Of a stretch of DNA of 64,000 nt, positions 1-8,603 are shown in pieces. The stretch spans positions 648,639-712,638 of the forward strand of contig NZ_JACAOR010000001.1 of the NCBI RefSeq assembly GCF_013386115.1. Reading direction: 5' to 3'. The notes under the pieces are model-generated. The model made no database searches. It saw only the letters and a list, made by a program, of their open reading frames with translations, and was not told where the DNA came from. Position numbers and translations under genes: made by a program. The DNA is from Pseudomonas gingeri. Lineage in GTDB: Bacteria; Pseudomonadota; Gammaproteobacteria; Pseudomonadales; Pseudomonadaceae. Numbering within the stretch: position 1 is the first letter of the stretch; the number at the start of each line of letters is the position of its first letter.

Positions 1-2359
1 GTTGCGCGGCATACAGCTCCAGGCGCTCGCGGCTGTCGCCGGCCGTACGCCAGGCTTGCTCGCTGAGCGCCTGCAAGGCCTGGGGACGGCTGCCGGTCCA
101 GGGCTCGGCCAGGGCACAATCAAGCGGGTCAAAGCCCAGCTCGAAGGCCTTGGCCAGGGCCCGCAGCAGGCTCGATTGGGCGCCCCGGCCATCGCCACGG
201 GGAATCCGCAGCAGCGCCAGCAGGGTATCGATGCGCAGGCGCCCGTCCGGCGATTCGCCGAAGACGTGCAGGCCATCGCGAATCTGCGACTCCTTCAAGT
301 CGCAGAGGTAGGTGTCCAGGCGCGGCAGCCAGATCGCCGCGTCGGCTTCGCTGTCGAGCCCGGCATCCAGTTGCAGTTCGCGGTCGATGCGGGTCTCGCG
401 GACCAGTCTGAGAATATCCCGCTGCAACTCCCGGGCGCGGCGTGGATCGAGCAACTGCGCTTCGTAGTACTCGTCGGCCAGCAGTTCCAGGTCACGCAAC
501 GGCCCGTAGGTTTCGGCCCGGGTCAACGGCGGCATCAGGTGGTCGATGATCACTGCCTGGGTGCGACGCTTGGCCTGGGCGCCCTCGCCCGGATCGTTGA
601 CGATAAACGGGTAGATATTCGGCAACGGCCCCAGCAGCGCATCCGGCCAGCAGTTTTCCGACAGGCCGACGCCCTTGCCCGGCAACCATTCCAGGTTGCC
701 GTGCTTGCCGACATGGATCACGCCATGGGCACCGTAGACGTGACGCAACCAGAAATAGAACGCCAGGTAACCGTGGGGCGGCACCAGGTCGGGGTCGTGG
801 TACACCGCACTGGCATCGACCTGGTAACCCCGGGCCGGCTGGATGCCGACAAAGGTCAGGCCGAAACGCAGCCCGGCCACCATCATCCGCCCGCCGCGAA
901 ACATCGGATCGCTTTGCGCGTCCCCCCAGCGGTCCAGCACGGCCTGGCGATTGGCTTCGGGCAGGCGCTCGAACAGCGCCTGGTAGTCCGCCAGCGCCAG
1001 GCTCTGGTGACAGGGCCGCAGGTCGAGGCTATCGAGGTCGTTGCTGACCCCGCCGAGCAAGGCCTGGATCAGCCCGGTGCCGCTGGCGGGCAACTCATCG
1101 CTCAACGGATAGCCCTGGGTCTGCAACGCCCGCAGGATATTCAGCGCCGCCGCCGGCGTATCGAGACCGACGCCGTTACCGATGCGCCCGTCGCGGGTCG
1201 GATAGTTGGCCAGGATCAGCGCGATGCGCTTGTCGCCATTGGCGACTTGCGCCAGTTCGACCCAGCGGCGCGCCAGTTCGGCGACAAAGTCCATGCGTTC
1301 GGGCTGCGGCCGGTAGCAGACCACATCGCTCTGGCTGCGCTCGCTGCGCCAGGCCAGGTCCTTGAAGCTGATGGGCCGGCTGATGATCCGTCCGTCCAGC
1401 TCCGGCAAGGCGATATGCATCGCCAGGTCCCGTGGTCCCAGCCCTTGCTCGCTGGCCTGCCAGCCGGGCTCGTTGTCCTGGGCGCAGATCGCCTGGATCA
1501 CCGGGATATCGCGGCGAAACGGACGCAGGTGCGGAGCTTCGGGGCTCGACTGGGCGAATCCGGTGGTATTGAGGATCACCGCCGCCGCGACCTCGTCCAG
1601 CCAGTCCTCGACCACGGCCAGGCAAGCGGGCTCCTTGAGACTCGCCACGGCAATCGGCAACGGGTTCAGGCCGGCGTTCTGCAAGCGCTGGCAGAACACA
1701 TCGATAAAGGCGGTGTTGGCCGCCTGCAGATGCGAGCGATAGAACAACACTGCCGCCACCGGCAGACCGGCCTGCCAATCGGCGCGCCAGTCCGCCAGTT
1801 GCGCGTCGCCCACCCGCGGGTGGTAGATCGCCGTGCGCGGCAATGTCCGCGGTTCCTGCCAGGGGTAGTCGCGCCCCAGCCAGGTGCTGGCCAGGCAACG
1901 GTACAACTGCAAGGCGTTGCCCAGGCCGCCCTGGCGCAGGAAGTGCCAGAGGCGTTCACCCTGTACCGCCGGGACGTTGCTCAGGTCGCTCAGTTCCGGG
2001 TCGGGGCGGTCGTCGCCCGGTACCAGGATCAGCGTCACGCCGCGCTCGGCCAGTTGCACCAGGCGCTCGATGCCATAACGCCAATAGCCGATGCCGCCGT
2101 GCAGTGACAGCAGGATGACCCTGGCGTGCTGCAAGACCTGGTCGACATAGAGGTCGACCGAGGCATGATTCTGTACCTGCATCGGGTTGGCCAGACGCAG
2201 GCTGGGGTAGTCGTCCGGCAATTGCCGCGCCGCTTCGGCGAGCAACGCCAGGCTGGAATCGCCGCTGCACAGGATCACCAGCTCGGCGGGGGTTTGTCCA
2301 AGGTCGGCGATATTGTCGTCCGACACGAAGCCGCCGGGCTGGGTCCTGAGCAGATGCAT
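1..2359 (-). CDS. cobN: Cobaltochelatase large subunit CobN (3' end outside window)
   Basis: CobN is the large, chelatase-like subunit of the aerobic ATP-dependent cobaltochelatase (CobNST), which inserts Co2+ into hydrogenobyrinic acid a,c-diamide. About 786 residues are visible from an ATG whose complement is at 2357-2359. The frame then stays open to base 1, so roughly 450 residues of a usual ~1250 are missing beyond the left edge. Recognisable CobN/magnesium-chelatase BchH segments include LSLHGGIGYWRYGIERL near the N-terminus and HVGKHGNLEWLPGKGVGLSE around residue 560. The gene starts 4 bases after the cobW stop, so the two are co-transcribed behind the cobalamin riboswitch. A long open frame on the + strand covers the same bases in codon register and is a composition artefact. 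Confidence 0.95.
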   Translation of the reverse strand, partial: MHLLRTQPGGFVSDDNIADLGQTPAELVILCSGDSSLALLAEAARQLPDDYPSLRLANPMQVQNHASVDLYVDQVLQHARVILLSLHGGIGYWRYGIERLVQLAERGVTLILVPGDDRPDPELSDLSNVPAVQGERLWHFLRQGGLGNALQLYRCLASTWLGRDYPWQEPRTLPRTAIYHPRVGDAQLADWRADWQAGLPVAAVLFYRSHLQAANTAFIDVFCQRLQNAGLNPLPIAVASLKEPACLAVVEDWLDEVAAAVILNTTGFAQSSPEAPHLRPFRRDIPVIQAICAQDNEPGWQASEQGLGPRDLAMHIALPELDGRIISRPISFKDLAWRSERSQSDVVCYRPQPERMDFVAELARRWVELAQVANGDKRIALILANYPTRDGRIGNGVGLDTPAAALNILRALQTQGYPLSDELPASGTGLIQALLGGVSNDLDSLDLRPCHQSLALADYQALFERLPEANRQAVLDRWGDAQSDPMFRGGRMMVAGLRFGLTFVGIQPARGYQVDASAVYHDPDLVPPHGYLAFYFWLRHVYGAHGVIHVGKHGNLEWLPGKGVGLSENCWPDALLGPLPNIYPFIVNDPGEGAQAKRRTQAVIIDHLMPPLTRAETYGPLRDLELLADEYYEAQLLDPRRARELQRDILRLVRETRIDRELQLDAGLDSEADAAIWLPRLDTYLCDLKESQIRDGLHVFGESPDGRLRIDTLLALLRIPRGDGRGAQSSLLRALAKAFELGFDPLDCALAEPWTGSRPQALQALSEQAWRTAGDSRERLELYAAQ

Positions 2360-2363
2360 GGGG

Positions 2364-3431
2364 TCAGGCCGTCAGTGCGGCGCGCAGGGTCGATTCGAGC
2401 AGCGCGGCATCCAGTTCCTGGCCGATCAGCACCAGGCGGGTGACCCGCGGCTCGTCGGCGCCCCAGGCGCGATCGAAGTGTTTGTCGAAGCGCGTGCCCA
2501 CGCCCTGGATCAACAGGCGCATCGGCTTGTTCGGGATCGCGGCGAAGCCCTTGATGCGCAGGATGCCATGTTGCACCACCAACTGGGTCAGGGCATCGAG
2601 CAGCAGGCTTTCGTCGGCTTGCGGCAGCTCGATGGAGATCGAGTCAAAGGCATCGTGGTCGTGGTCATCGTGGTCGTCACCGTCGTGGTGATGATCGTGG
2701 TGACTGTGGCGGCCGTCGATATGTTCCTCGGAGCCGGCGCCCAGCCCCAGCAACACGTCCAGTGGCAGGCGACCGCTGCTGGCTTCGATGACCTTCACCG
2801 CCGGCGGCAGCTCTTCGGCCACTTCCAGGCGGACCTTGGCCAGGTCTTCGGGGCTGATCAGGTCGGCCTTGTTGAGGATCACCAGGTCGGCGCTGGACAG
2901 TTGGTCGGCGAACAGTTCGTGCAGCGGCGACTCATGGTCCAGGTTCGGGTCAAGCTTGCGCTGGGCATCCACCTGGTCCGGGAACGCGGCAAAGGTACCG
3001 GCGGCCACGGCCGGGCTGTCGACCACGGTGATCACCGCGTCGACGGTGCAGGCACTGCGGATTTCCGGCCACTGGAACGCCTGGACCAGCGGCTTGGGCA
3101 GTGCCAGGCCGGAGGTTTCGATGAGGATATGGTCGAGGTCGCCGCGACGTGCCACCAACTCGCGCATCACCGGGAAGAACTCTTCCTGCACGGTGCAGCA
3201 CAGGCAGCCGTTGGCCAGTTCATAGACACGGCCGTTGGCTTCCTCCTCGGTGCAGCCGATGGAGCACTGCTTGAGGATCTCACCATCGATACCGAGTTCG
3301 CCGAACTCGTTGACGATCACCGCGATACGGCGACCCTGGGCGTTGTCCAGCATATGGCGCAGCAAGGTGGTCTTGCCCGAGCCGAGAAAGCCGGTAACGA
3401 TGGTGACGGGAAGTTTGGCCAGTGTTTTCAT
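2364..3431 (-). CDS. cobW: CobW, G3E-family GTPase (cobalt metallochaperone)
   Basis: This 355-residue P-loop GTPase of the G3E family is thought to load cobalt for CobN in vitamin B12 synthesis. The Walker A motif GFLGSGKT is at residues 14-21. The family metal-binding CxCC motif (GCLCC) is at about 75-79, and a NKADL guanine-specificity motif lies in mid-protein. A long His/Asp-rich stretch around residues 255-280 (alternating H, D and G) is a further likely metal-binding segment, followed by the CobW C-terminal domain. I chose the ATG at 3431 because the protein then begins MKTLAKLPVTIVTGFLGSGK, normal for the family. The open frame extends 28 codons upstream into leader sequence with no family similarity. 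It is followed 4 bases later by cobN and preceded by a ~430-base leader containing a cobalamin riboswitch. Confidence 0.95.
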   Translation of the reverse strand: MKTLAKLPVTIVTGFLGSGKTTLLRHMLDNAQGRRIAVIVNEFGELGIDGEILKQCSIGCTEEEANGRVYELANGCLCCTVQEEFFPVMRELVARRGDLDHILIETSGLALPKPLVQAFQWPEIRSACTVDAVITVVDSPAVAAGTFAAFPDQVDAQRKLDPNLDHESPLHELFADQLSSADLVILNKADLISPEDLAKVRLEVAEELPPAVKVIEASSGRLPLDVLLGLGAGSEEHIDGRHSHHDHHHDGDDHDDHDHDAFDSISIELPQADESLLLDALTQLVVQHGILRIKGFAAIPNKPMRLLIQGVGTRFDKHFDRAWGADEPRVTRLVLIGQELDAALLESTLRAALTA

Positions 3432-3528
3432 CGGATGCCCTTTGGCAAAAGTAGCGGGCATACGGGACGAAAGCCGCCGCCCTGAAGGGCACGGGAAAGT
3501 TCGTCTCCGGATCACCCCGCCCGGTTAC

Positions 3529-3667
3529 GGGACTATCTGCAACTGCCTGCGCGACGATCATGCTGCGTTAAAAACAGGCTCGCAATGCTCATGTAGGCCC
3601 CTACACTCCGCTTGCTCGCCTGTTTCTGCCTTGCCTGATCGCCGCTCGGCCAGTTTCGTATAGTCCC
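3529..3667. repeat. 139-bp palindromic MITE/REP-like element in the cobW leader
   Basis: The ends are an exact inverted repeat, GGGACTAT at 3529-3536 and ATAGTCCC at 3660-3667. It extends after a 4-base mismatch into AACTG (3541-3545) and CAGTT (3651-3655). Inside are more nested palindromes: AAACAGGC (3572-3579) against GCCTGTTT (3618-3625), and TGTAGG (3592-3597) against CCTACA (3601-3606). The whole element can fold into one long imperfect hairpin. On the cobW-transcribed strand the inner arm ends in GCCTGTTTTT, which resembles a terminator. Terminal inverted repeats, small size and lack of coding capacity suggest a non-autonomous mobile element. I recall similar sequences between genes in other Pseudomonas genomes but cannot verify that here. 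Confidence 0.6.
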
Positions 3668-3680
3668 TGTCAGAATCTGT

Positions 3681-3862
3681 CACGAGGCAGGTCTCCTGGC
3701 TTACGGCCGGGCGGGCGGAATGAATCCGATACGCCGATTCCCGCGCCTTCCCGCCCTAGGCAGTGGCTTTGCAGGATTATCGAGCCGTTCACAGTTGCGG
3801 GGGCAGCCGCGGCATACCGCGTTCCCTTCTTAGCTTCGGCCGGATGCCGAAGAACCTCGAAC
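3681..3862 (-). promoter_or_regulatory. Cobalamin (AdoCbl) riboswitch upstream of cobW-cobN
   Basis: Read on the minus strand, this stretch has the landmarks of a cobalamin riboswitch. The 5' part has a GGUUCUUCGGCAUCCGG stem. Then come AAGGGAACGCGGU, the conserved core GCCCCCGCAACUGUGA, and the segment AAUCCUGCAAAGCCACUG. The 3' B12 box GCCAGGAGACCUGCC lies at about 3685-3700. It is oriented toward cobW, whose start is 250 bases downstream, so excess coenzyme B12 should repress cobW and cobN. The 3432-3964 region has no gene. It holds this riboswitch, the palindromic element at 3529-3667 and, at 3863-3964, the divergent start regions of the cob operon and the glycosyltransferase. Confidence 0.92.
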
Positions 3863-3964
3863 GTGCAAGGCTACGCAGTGCATGGGAACAGGTCAATCTC
3901 GGCAGCCGCTGTGGTTTAATTGCGCCCCTTCTCCTGCCCTGCCCGCTTCAAGGAATTGCTGCCC

Positions 3965-5254
3965 ATGAGTGCCACCGACACCACCCACGTCCTGGTTATC
4001 GGTTATGTCTGGCCCGAACCCCGTTCCTCGGCCGCCGGTGGGCACATGATGCAGATCCTCGAAAGCTTCCTCGAAGCCGGCTGGCGTATCACCTTCGCCA
4101 GCCCCGCCAGCGTCGGCGAACACAAGGCCGACCTGCAAGGCCTGGGCATCGCCGAACAGGCCATCGAACTCAACAACAGCAGTTTCGACGGTTTTATCCG
4201 CGAGTTGCAGCCGGATGTGGTGCTGTTCGACCGCTTCATGATGGAAGAGCAGTTCGGCTGGCGGGTCGAGAAACATTGCCCCGGCGCCCTGCGCGTGCTG
4301 GAGACTTCGGACCTGCAAAGCCTGCGCGATGCCCGCCAGCAGCAGCTCAGGGAACGCCTGAAGGCCGATCCGGACCCGAACGATTTCACGGCGCTGTTCG
4401 CCCCCGACCTGGACGAAGTGTTCCGGCAGATGAGCGATACCGACCTGGCCCAACGGGAGATCGCCGCGATCTACCGCTCGGACCTGAGCCTGATGATTTC
4501 CGATGTCGAGATCAGGCTGCTGACCGAGCAGTTCAGGTTGCCAGCGGCCCTGCTGCACTGGTGCCCGCTGATGGTCGAGCAACCCGTGGCGTTCACCCCC
4601 TTCGAGGATCGAGCGCATTTTCTCAGCATCGGCAACTTCCGCCATGCGCCGAACTGGGACGCGGTGCTCTGGATGAAAACCACCCTCTGGCCGTTGATCC
4701 GCCAGCAATTGCCCGGCGCGCAGTTGCATGTCTACGGTGCCTACACGCCGCCCAAGGCAACGGCGCTGCACAACCCCGCCCAAGGCTTTCATGTGATGAA
4801 CTGGGCCGAGGATGCCCTGCAGGTGATGAGTGCCGCGCGCATCTGCCTGGCGCCGTTGCGCTTTGGCGCCGGCATCAAGGGCAAGCTCGCCGATGCCATG
4901 CTCTGCGGCACGCCGAACGTCACCACGCCGATTGGCGCCGAGGCGATGCACGGTGACCTGCCCTGGCCCGGCGCTGTCGCGACCAGCGCCGAGGCCCTGG
5001 CACAGGCAGCGGTCCGGTTGTACCAGGATCCGTCTTCATGGCAGCAGGCCCAGGCCGACGGCAAGGCCCTGCTGGCCGCCCGTTACGACCGGCGCGTCCA
5101 CGGTCCGGCCCTGGTGGCGCGTATCGAACAGTGCCGGCAACAACTGGTCCGGCATCGCCGCGATAATTTCACCGGCGCGATGCTGCGTCATCATCACCAC
5201 AAGAGCACCCAGTACATGGCCCAGTGGATCGAAGCGAAAAACCGCACGATCTGA
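3965..5254 (+). CDS. Glycosyltransferase, GT4-like (GT-B fold)
   Basis: This is a 429-residue cytoplasmic glycosyltransferase with the GT-B architecture. The N-terminal half opens with a Rossmann segment (HVLVIGYVWPEPRSSAAGGH) typical of acceptor-binding domains. The C-terminal half has the donor-binding signature APLRFGAGIKGKLADAMLCG at about residues 295-315, followed by a conserved IGAEAM. These are typical of GT4-family enzymes that use nucleotide-activated sugars. The acceptor cannot be deduced. The start is the ATG at 3965; an in-frame ATG at 3920 lacks family similarity upstream. The C-terminus carries a short His cluster (RHHHHK). It stands alone on the plus strand and converges on a secreted glycoside hydrolase only 15 bases away. 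Divergence from the cobalamin leader seems coincidental. Confidence 0.8.
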   Translation: MSATDTTHVLVIGYVWPEPRSSAAGGHMMQILESFLEAGWRITFASPASVGEHKADLQGLGIAEQAIELNNSSFDGFIRELQPDVVLFDRFMMEEQFGWRVEKHCPGALRVLETSDLQSLRDARQQQLRERLKADPDPNDFTALFAPDLDEVFRQMSDTDLAQREIAAIYRSDLSLMISDVEIRLLTEQFRLPAALLHWCPLMVEQPVAFTPFEDRAHFLSIGNFRHAPNWDAVLWMKTTLWPLIRQQLPGAQLHVYGAYTPPKATALHNPAQGFHVMNWAEDALQVMSAARICLAPLRFGAGIKGKLADAMLCGTPNVTTPIGAEAMHGDLPWPGAVATSAEALAQAAVRLYQDPSSWQQAQADGKALLAARYDRRVHGPALVARIEQCRQQLVRHRRDNFTGAMLRHHHHKSTQYMAQWIEAKNRTI

Positions 5255-5269
5255 AGGCCATATCCGTCA

Positions 5270-7585
5270 TCACGTCTCGGCGAAGAGCCGGGCGATCTCG
5301 ATCAATTGCGGTTCCTGGTCCGGCACCAGGATCAGCGCCGAACGTGGCGGCAGTCGCCGTCCTTCCGGCGAACGCAGGCTTTTCTGGCTGAAGTTCACAG
5401 TGATCAGGGTGCCGTCGGCGAACACCGAACGTTGCAACTGGCGATCGGCCGACAACACCTGGAAATCGCTCATGCGTTCGACGAACAGGCGTTCGTGCAA
5501 GGGCCGGAATACCCGATCATAGGCGCTGATGAACGGCAAGTCGCGCGCCAGCACCCGATCATTGAGGTGATACAGCGGCGGCACCATGTACAGCAGTTGC
5601 AGCAATGCCGTGTGCTCGCGCTCGCTGGAAAACTTCAACGAGCTGTATTCCCAATGGTGCGTGCTGACCAGGCTGTCGTGGAGCACCAGCTGATACAGCG
5701 GCAGCCGGAACTGCGCGGAAGTCACGAAACGGGCAAGCGAGGGCTTGAGGGGCACGGGCTTGAAGTAGAGGGCCGGCGTTTCCGGCGGCCAGTAGCCGCC
5801 GCGGTAATAGGCCGACTGCTTGTTCTTGCCGATATCCGGGTCCATCCAGGCAAACGGCTGGGTCGCGATGCCATGGCTGTAGGCAATATTTGCCGCGTAG
5901 GATGCCAGCCCGCCTTCGCTACCCGTGACCAGGTCCAGCGCCCGGGCTGGATACAACAGCCGGCGGGTCCGGGCTTCGGCGTCTTCGCGTTCACTGGTTT
6001 CCCGACCGGGGGTGTAGTCCTTGAGTTCGGGGCCGGCCGCATCGACATCGAGGAAATAGCTGTTGAGACGTGCCGCCCGCGCCACCGCGGAGATCCGCCG
6101 TTGTGCGTAGGGTTCGACCAGCCTGGCGTTGACATAGACGCCCCGGCCACTGAAGCCGCGCACCTTGTCGCCCTTGCTGTCGCGATAACCAGCTGCCGCC
6201 AGCTCATCGCCCATTTGTGCCGTGGCCCAGGTCGCCCGTAGGTTCGAAGGGTGCGCGCTGCCATAGCTGTCGTAGACGGCCACCAGATAACCCGAGGCCT
6301 TCGCCGCTTCCACCGCTTCGGGATGCCACATGGCGTCACGCCAGTCATCCGCGCCGAGCCAGGCCTTGGTCAGGCCGGCTTGCTGCAGCGCGGCCACGGT
6401 GTCGAGCGACAGCCCGCCACCCCAGCGGCGCGGCGCCACCAGCCACGGGCCGAAGGCTTCGACCAGTTGCTCGCGGACCGTATGGCCCCAGGCGACGCTG
6501 GCCGCCGGATCGTGGTTGCCCGGCAGCGGCTCGATCGGTACCGACGGCAGCGCATGCTGCAACGCGCTGTTCAGTGCCCGGGTCACCTCGATCCTGCCGA
6601 AGGTCGACACGCCGGCGTCCCCCGCCTCGGCCTCCAGCAGCGCCGCGACAAAACTTTCCCGCGCCTGCGGATCGAAGGCTTCCCACAACCGCGAGGCCAG
6701 ATGCCGGGGATCGGCCCGGCGCGCGGCAAAGAACTTGAGGAACGCCGGCCAGTCGGCGATATCTCCGGCTTTCAAGGGGCCGGCGCCCCACAGGTAGATA
6801 TGCGGGGCGCCGCCCAGCCTGGCGACCTGGGGCTGGCGCTCGATTTTCCGTTTCAACGAAACGAAGCGGTCGTGCTCCAGCAGCCACTGGCGATAGAAAC
6901 GCGCACCGTACAGCGGATCCCGTGGACCGATCGCCACGTTGACGGTATACGCCGCGCCCTCGGCCAGCCGGTTGAACTGATGGCTGAGTCGGGGCAGCGG
7001 CCGTTCATCCTGCTCGATCACGCTGAAGCGGGTATCGAACGGGGTTTGCACCAGCCAGGTCACCGAATGATCCGCGCGCAGTTCGGTCCAGAACGGCATC
7101 GACAGCCGCCCGTTCAGCGCATCGGGCTCATAGCGCCGTACCAGCCAGTCCAGCCATTGCCGGTCGTCGCCAGGAATATAGCTGCCTTCGCCGAACGGTA
7201 TGGCATGGGCTTCGATGGCCCTCGCTTCCATGGGTCTGGGCCAATCCAGCCGGCCCGGCTGCTCGGCACGTATCGACAGGCGCAGGGCGTCCTGCTCGAT
7301 CCCGACCTCGACCTGGAACCGCTCGCGGCCGTTGCGAATACGCCAGCGCCGGCCCGCCAGGTCGCTGGCCCTGGCGGTTTCGGGGAATGCCGGGGCACTG
7401 AGGGTCGAGACTTCGCCATTGTCCCGGAGCAAGGTCGTTTCCAGGGTGGCCGGGTCGATGTTGAACACCCCGCCGCTGTAGGACAACGCAACCTGCGGTT
7501 GCCCGAGCGCAGGCAAGCTGACCAACCCCAGGACAAGCATCAGGGGCAGCCATTGAAATCGTTCAATACCGAGTACGGTGCTCAT
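5270..7585 (-). CDS. Secreted glycoside hydrolase (GH101/GH129-like)
   Basis: This is a 771-residue exported protein. Residues 1-29 form a signal peptide with the hydrophobic core LPLMLVLGLVSLPALGQ. A beta-rich N-terminal domain with a galactose-mutarotase-like look is followed by a TIM-barrel-like region. Visible barrel segments are YLVAVYDSYGSAHP, YFLDVDAAGPELKDYTPG (possible catalytic Asp) and DLVTGSEGGLASYAA (possible catalytic Glu). This pattern resembles glycan hydrolases of the GH101/GH129 type (endo/exo-alpha-N-acetylgalactosaminidases) and related uncharacterised families. I cannot fix the family or substrate from sequence alone. It converges with the glycosyltransferase at 3965-5254. 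No transporter or regulator is attached, and the 127 bases upstream to cobF contain nothing I recognise. Confidence 0.6.
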   Translation of the reverse strand: MSTVLGIERFQWLPLMLVLGLVSLPALGQPQVALSYSGGVFNIDPATLETTLLRDNGEVSTLSAPAFPETARASDLAGRRWRIRNGRERFQVEVGIEQDALRLSIRAEQPGRLDWPRPMEARAIEAHAIPFGEGSYIPGDDRQWLDWLVRRYEPDALNGRLSMPFWTELRADHSVTWLVQTPFDTRFSVIEQDERPLPRLSHQFNRLAEGAAYTVNVAIGPRDPLYGARFYRQWLLEHDRFVSLKRKIERQPQVARLGGAPHIYLWGAGPLKAGDIADWPAFLKFFAARRADPRHLASRLWEAFDPQARESFVAALLEAEAGDAGVSTFGRIEVTRALNSALQHALPSVPIEPLPGNHDPAASVAWGHTVREQLVEAFGPWLVAPRRWGGGLSLDTVAALQQAGLTKAWLGADDWRDAMWHPEAVEAAKASGYLVAVYDSYGSAHPSNLRATWATAQMGDELAAAGYRDSKGDKVRGFSGRGVYVNARLVEPYAQRRISAVARAARLNSYFLDVDAAGPELKDYTPGRETSEREDAEARTRRLLYPARALDLVTGSEGGLASYAANIAYSHGIATQPFAWMDPDIGKNKQSAYYRGGYWPPETPALYFKPVPLKPSLARFVTSAQFRLPLYQLVLHDSLVSTHHWEYSSLKFSSEREHTALLQLLYMVPPLYHLNDRVLARDLPFISAYDRVFRPLHERLFVERMSDFQVLSADRQLQRSVFADGTLITVNFSQKSLRSPEGRRLPPRSALILVPDQEPQLIEIARLFAET

Positions 7586-7712
7586 GGCGTTATAGGGGTC
7601 TCACGGGCGATTTTCGAATGCAGCGGACACTAAACGACACCGCTTGCCTTCCTCTGTAAGAACCGTCTCGTAGAGATACAGGAAAACCGCCCGATCAATG
7701 CCGGAGTACTTA

Positions 7713-8471
7713 CTAGCCCGGATTCAGGGGCCGTCGCAGCAGATAAGTGTCCATGATCCAGCCCTTGCGCAGCCGGGCGGCCTCGCGCAGTTCGCGAATC
7801 CGCCCCTGCACCTCATGCAGCTTGCCGCTTACCAGCAGTTCATCCTCGGTCCCCAGGTACGCCCCCCAATAGATCTCCAGCGCCTGGTCGGCGAACTGAG
7901 CGAAAGCGCAATGCGCATCGAGCATCACCACCACGTTGTCCAGGTCGGCGGCTTCCAGGCGTCGTCCCGTGGTGATGCGGATCGGTTCGCCGATGCGGTT
8001 CAGGGGAATCCGATGGCGCGCCGCCAGGGCCTGGACGCTGCTGATACCGGGAATCACCTCGACGTCGAACGCCGGACCGCCCAGGGCCACGACCCGATCG
8101 AGGATGCGCAGGGTACTGTCATACAAGCTCGGCTCGCCCCAGACCAGAAAGGCGCCGCACTCGTTCTCGGCCAGTTCTTCGTCGATCAACCGGGCAAACA
8201 GTTCGGCGCGCTGTTCATGCCAACGCTCGACACCGGCCCGATAGGACGCCTCGGCATCTTCGCGGACCGGATCGCTGACCTGCACCAGGCGATAACCCGG
8301 CTGCTCGATGTAACGCTGGCAGATTTCCTTGCGCAGACGCACCAGTTCATCCTTGGCCTCGCCCTTGTCCAGCAGGAAAAAGACCGAAGCCCGGTTCAGG
8401 GCCTTGATAGCCTGCACGGTGATCTGCTCCGGATGACCGGAACCGATTCCAATCAATAGAACGGTCTTCAC
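7713..8471 (-). CDS. cobF: Precorrin-6A synthase (deacetylating), CobF
   Basis: CobF is the SAM-dependent C-1 methyltransferase of aerobic cobalamin synthesis. It converts precorrin-5 to precorrin-6A with loss of acetate. The protein is 252 residues, the usual size. It opens VKTVLLIGIGSGHPEQITVQ, carries the tetrapyrrole-methylase signatures FLVWGEPSLYDSTL and VEVIPGISSVQALAARH, and ends with a CobF-specific C-terminus. I start it at the GTG at 8471, because AGGAG lies about 7 bases upstream and the protein then begins at the usual place. An open frame continues upstream antisense to mtlR and is spurious. cobF is separate from the cobW-cobN transcription unit and has no riboswitch of its own in the 132-base gap to the divergent mtlR. 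Confidence 0.92.
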   Translation of the reverse strand: MKTVLLIGIGSGHPEQITVQAIKALNRASVFFLLDKGEAKDELVRLRKEICQRYIEQPGYRLVQVSDPVREDAEASYRAGVERWHEQRAELFARLIDEELAENECGAFLVWGEPSLYDSTLRILDRVVALGGPAFDVEVIPGISSVQALAARHRIPLNRIGEPIRITTGRRLEAADLDNVVVMLDAHCAFAQFADQALEIYWGAYLGTEDELLVSGKLHEVQGRIRELREAARLRKGWIMDTYLLRRPLNPG

Positions 8472-8603
8472 TGTTTTGCTCCTGAATAAAGGGCCGCAAG
8501 GCCATGGCCGTCGGTCCGGTCCGCTGCGACCGTCCGCACAAGGCTGGCAGCCGGCTCGTGAAGGAGGCATTATCGGACAGCGATAACAATAAAAGCGCCT
8601 CCA

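Noticed and set aside
2..2107. 701-codon open frame on the + strand
   Set aside because: It is antisense to cobN in codon register. High-GC codon bias keeps the opposite frame open, and it has no family similarity.
3667..3683. CTGTCAGAATCTGTCAC as a Pho box
   Set aside because: The direct-repeat period is 10 instead of 11, and it lies within the cob leader, 280 bases from the only + strand gene.
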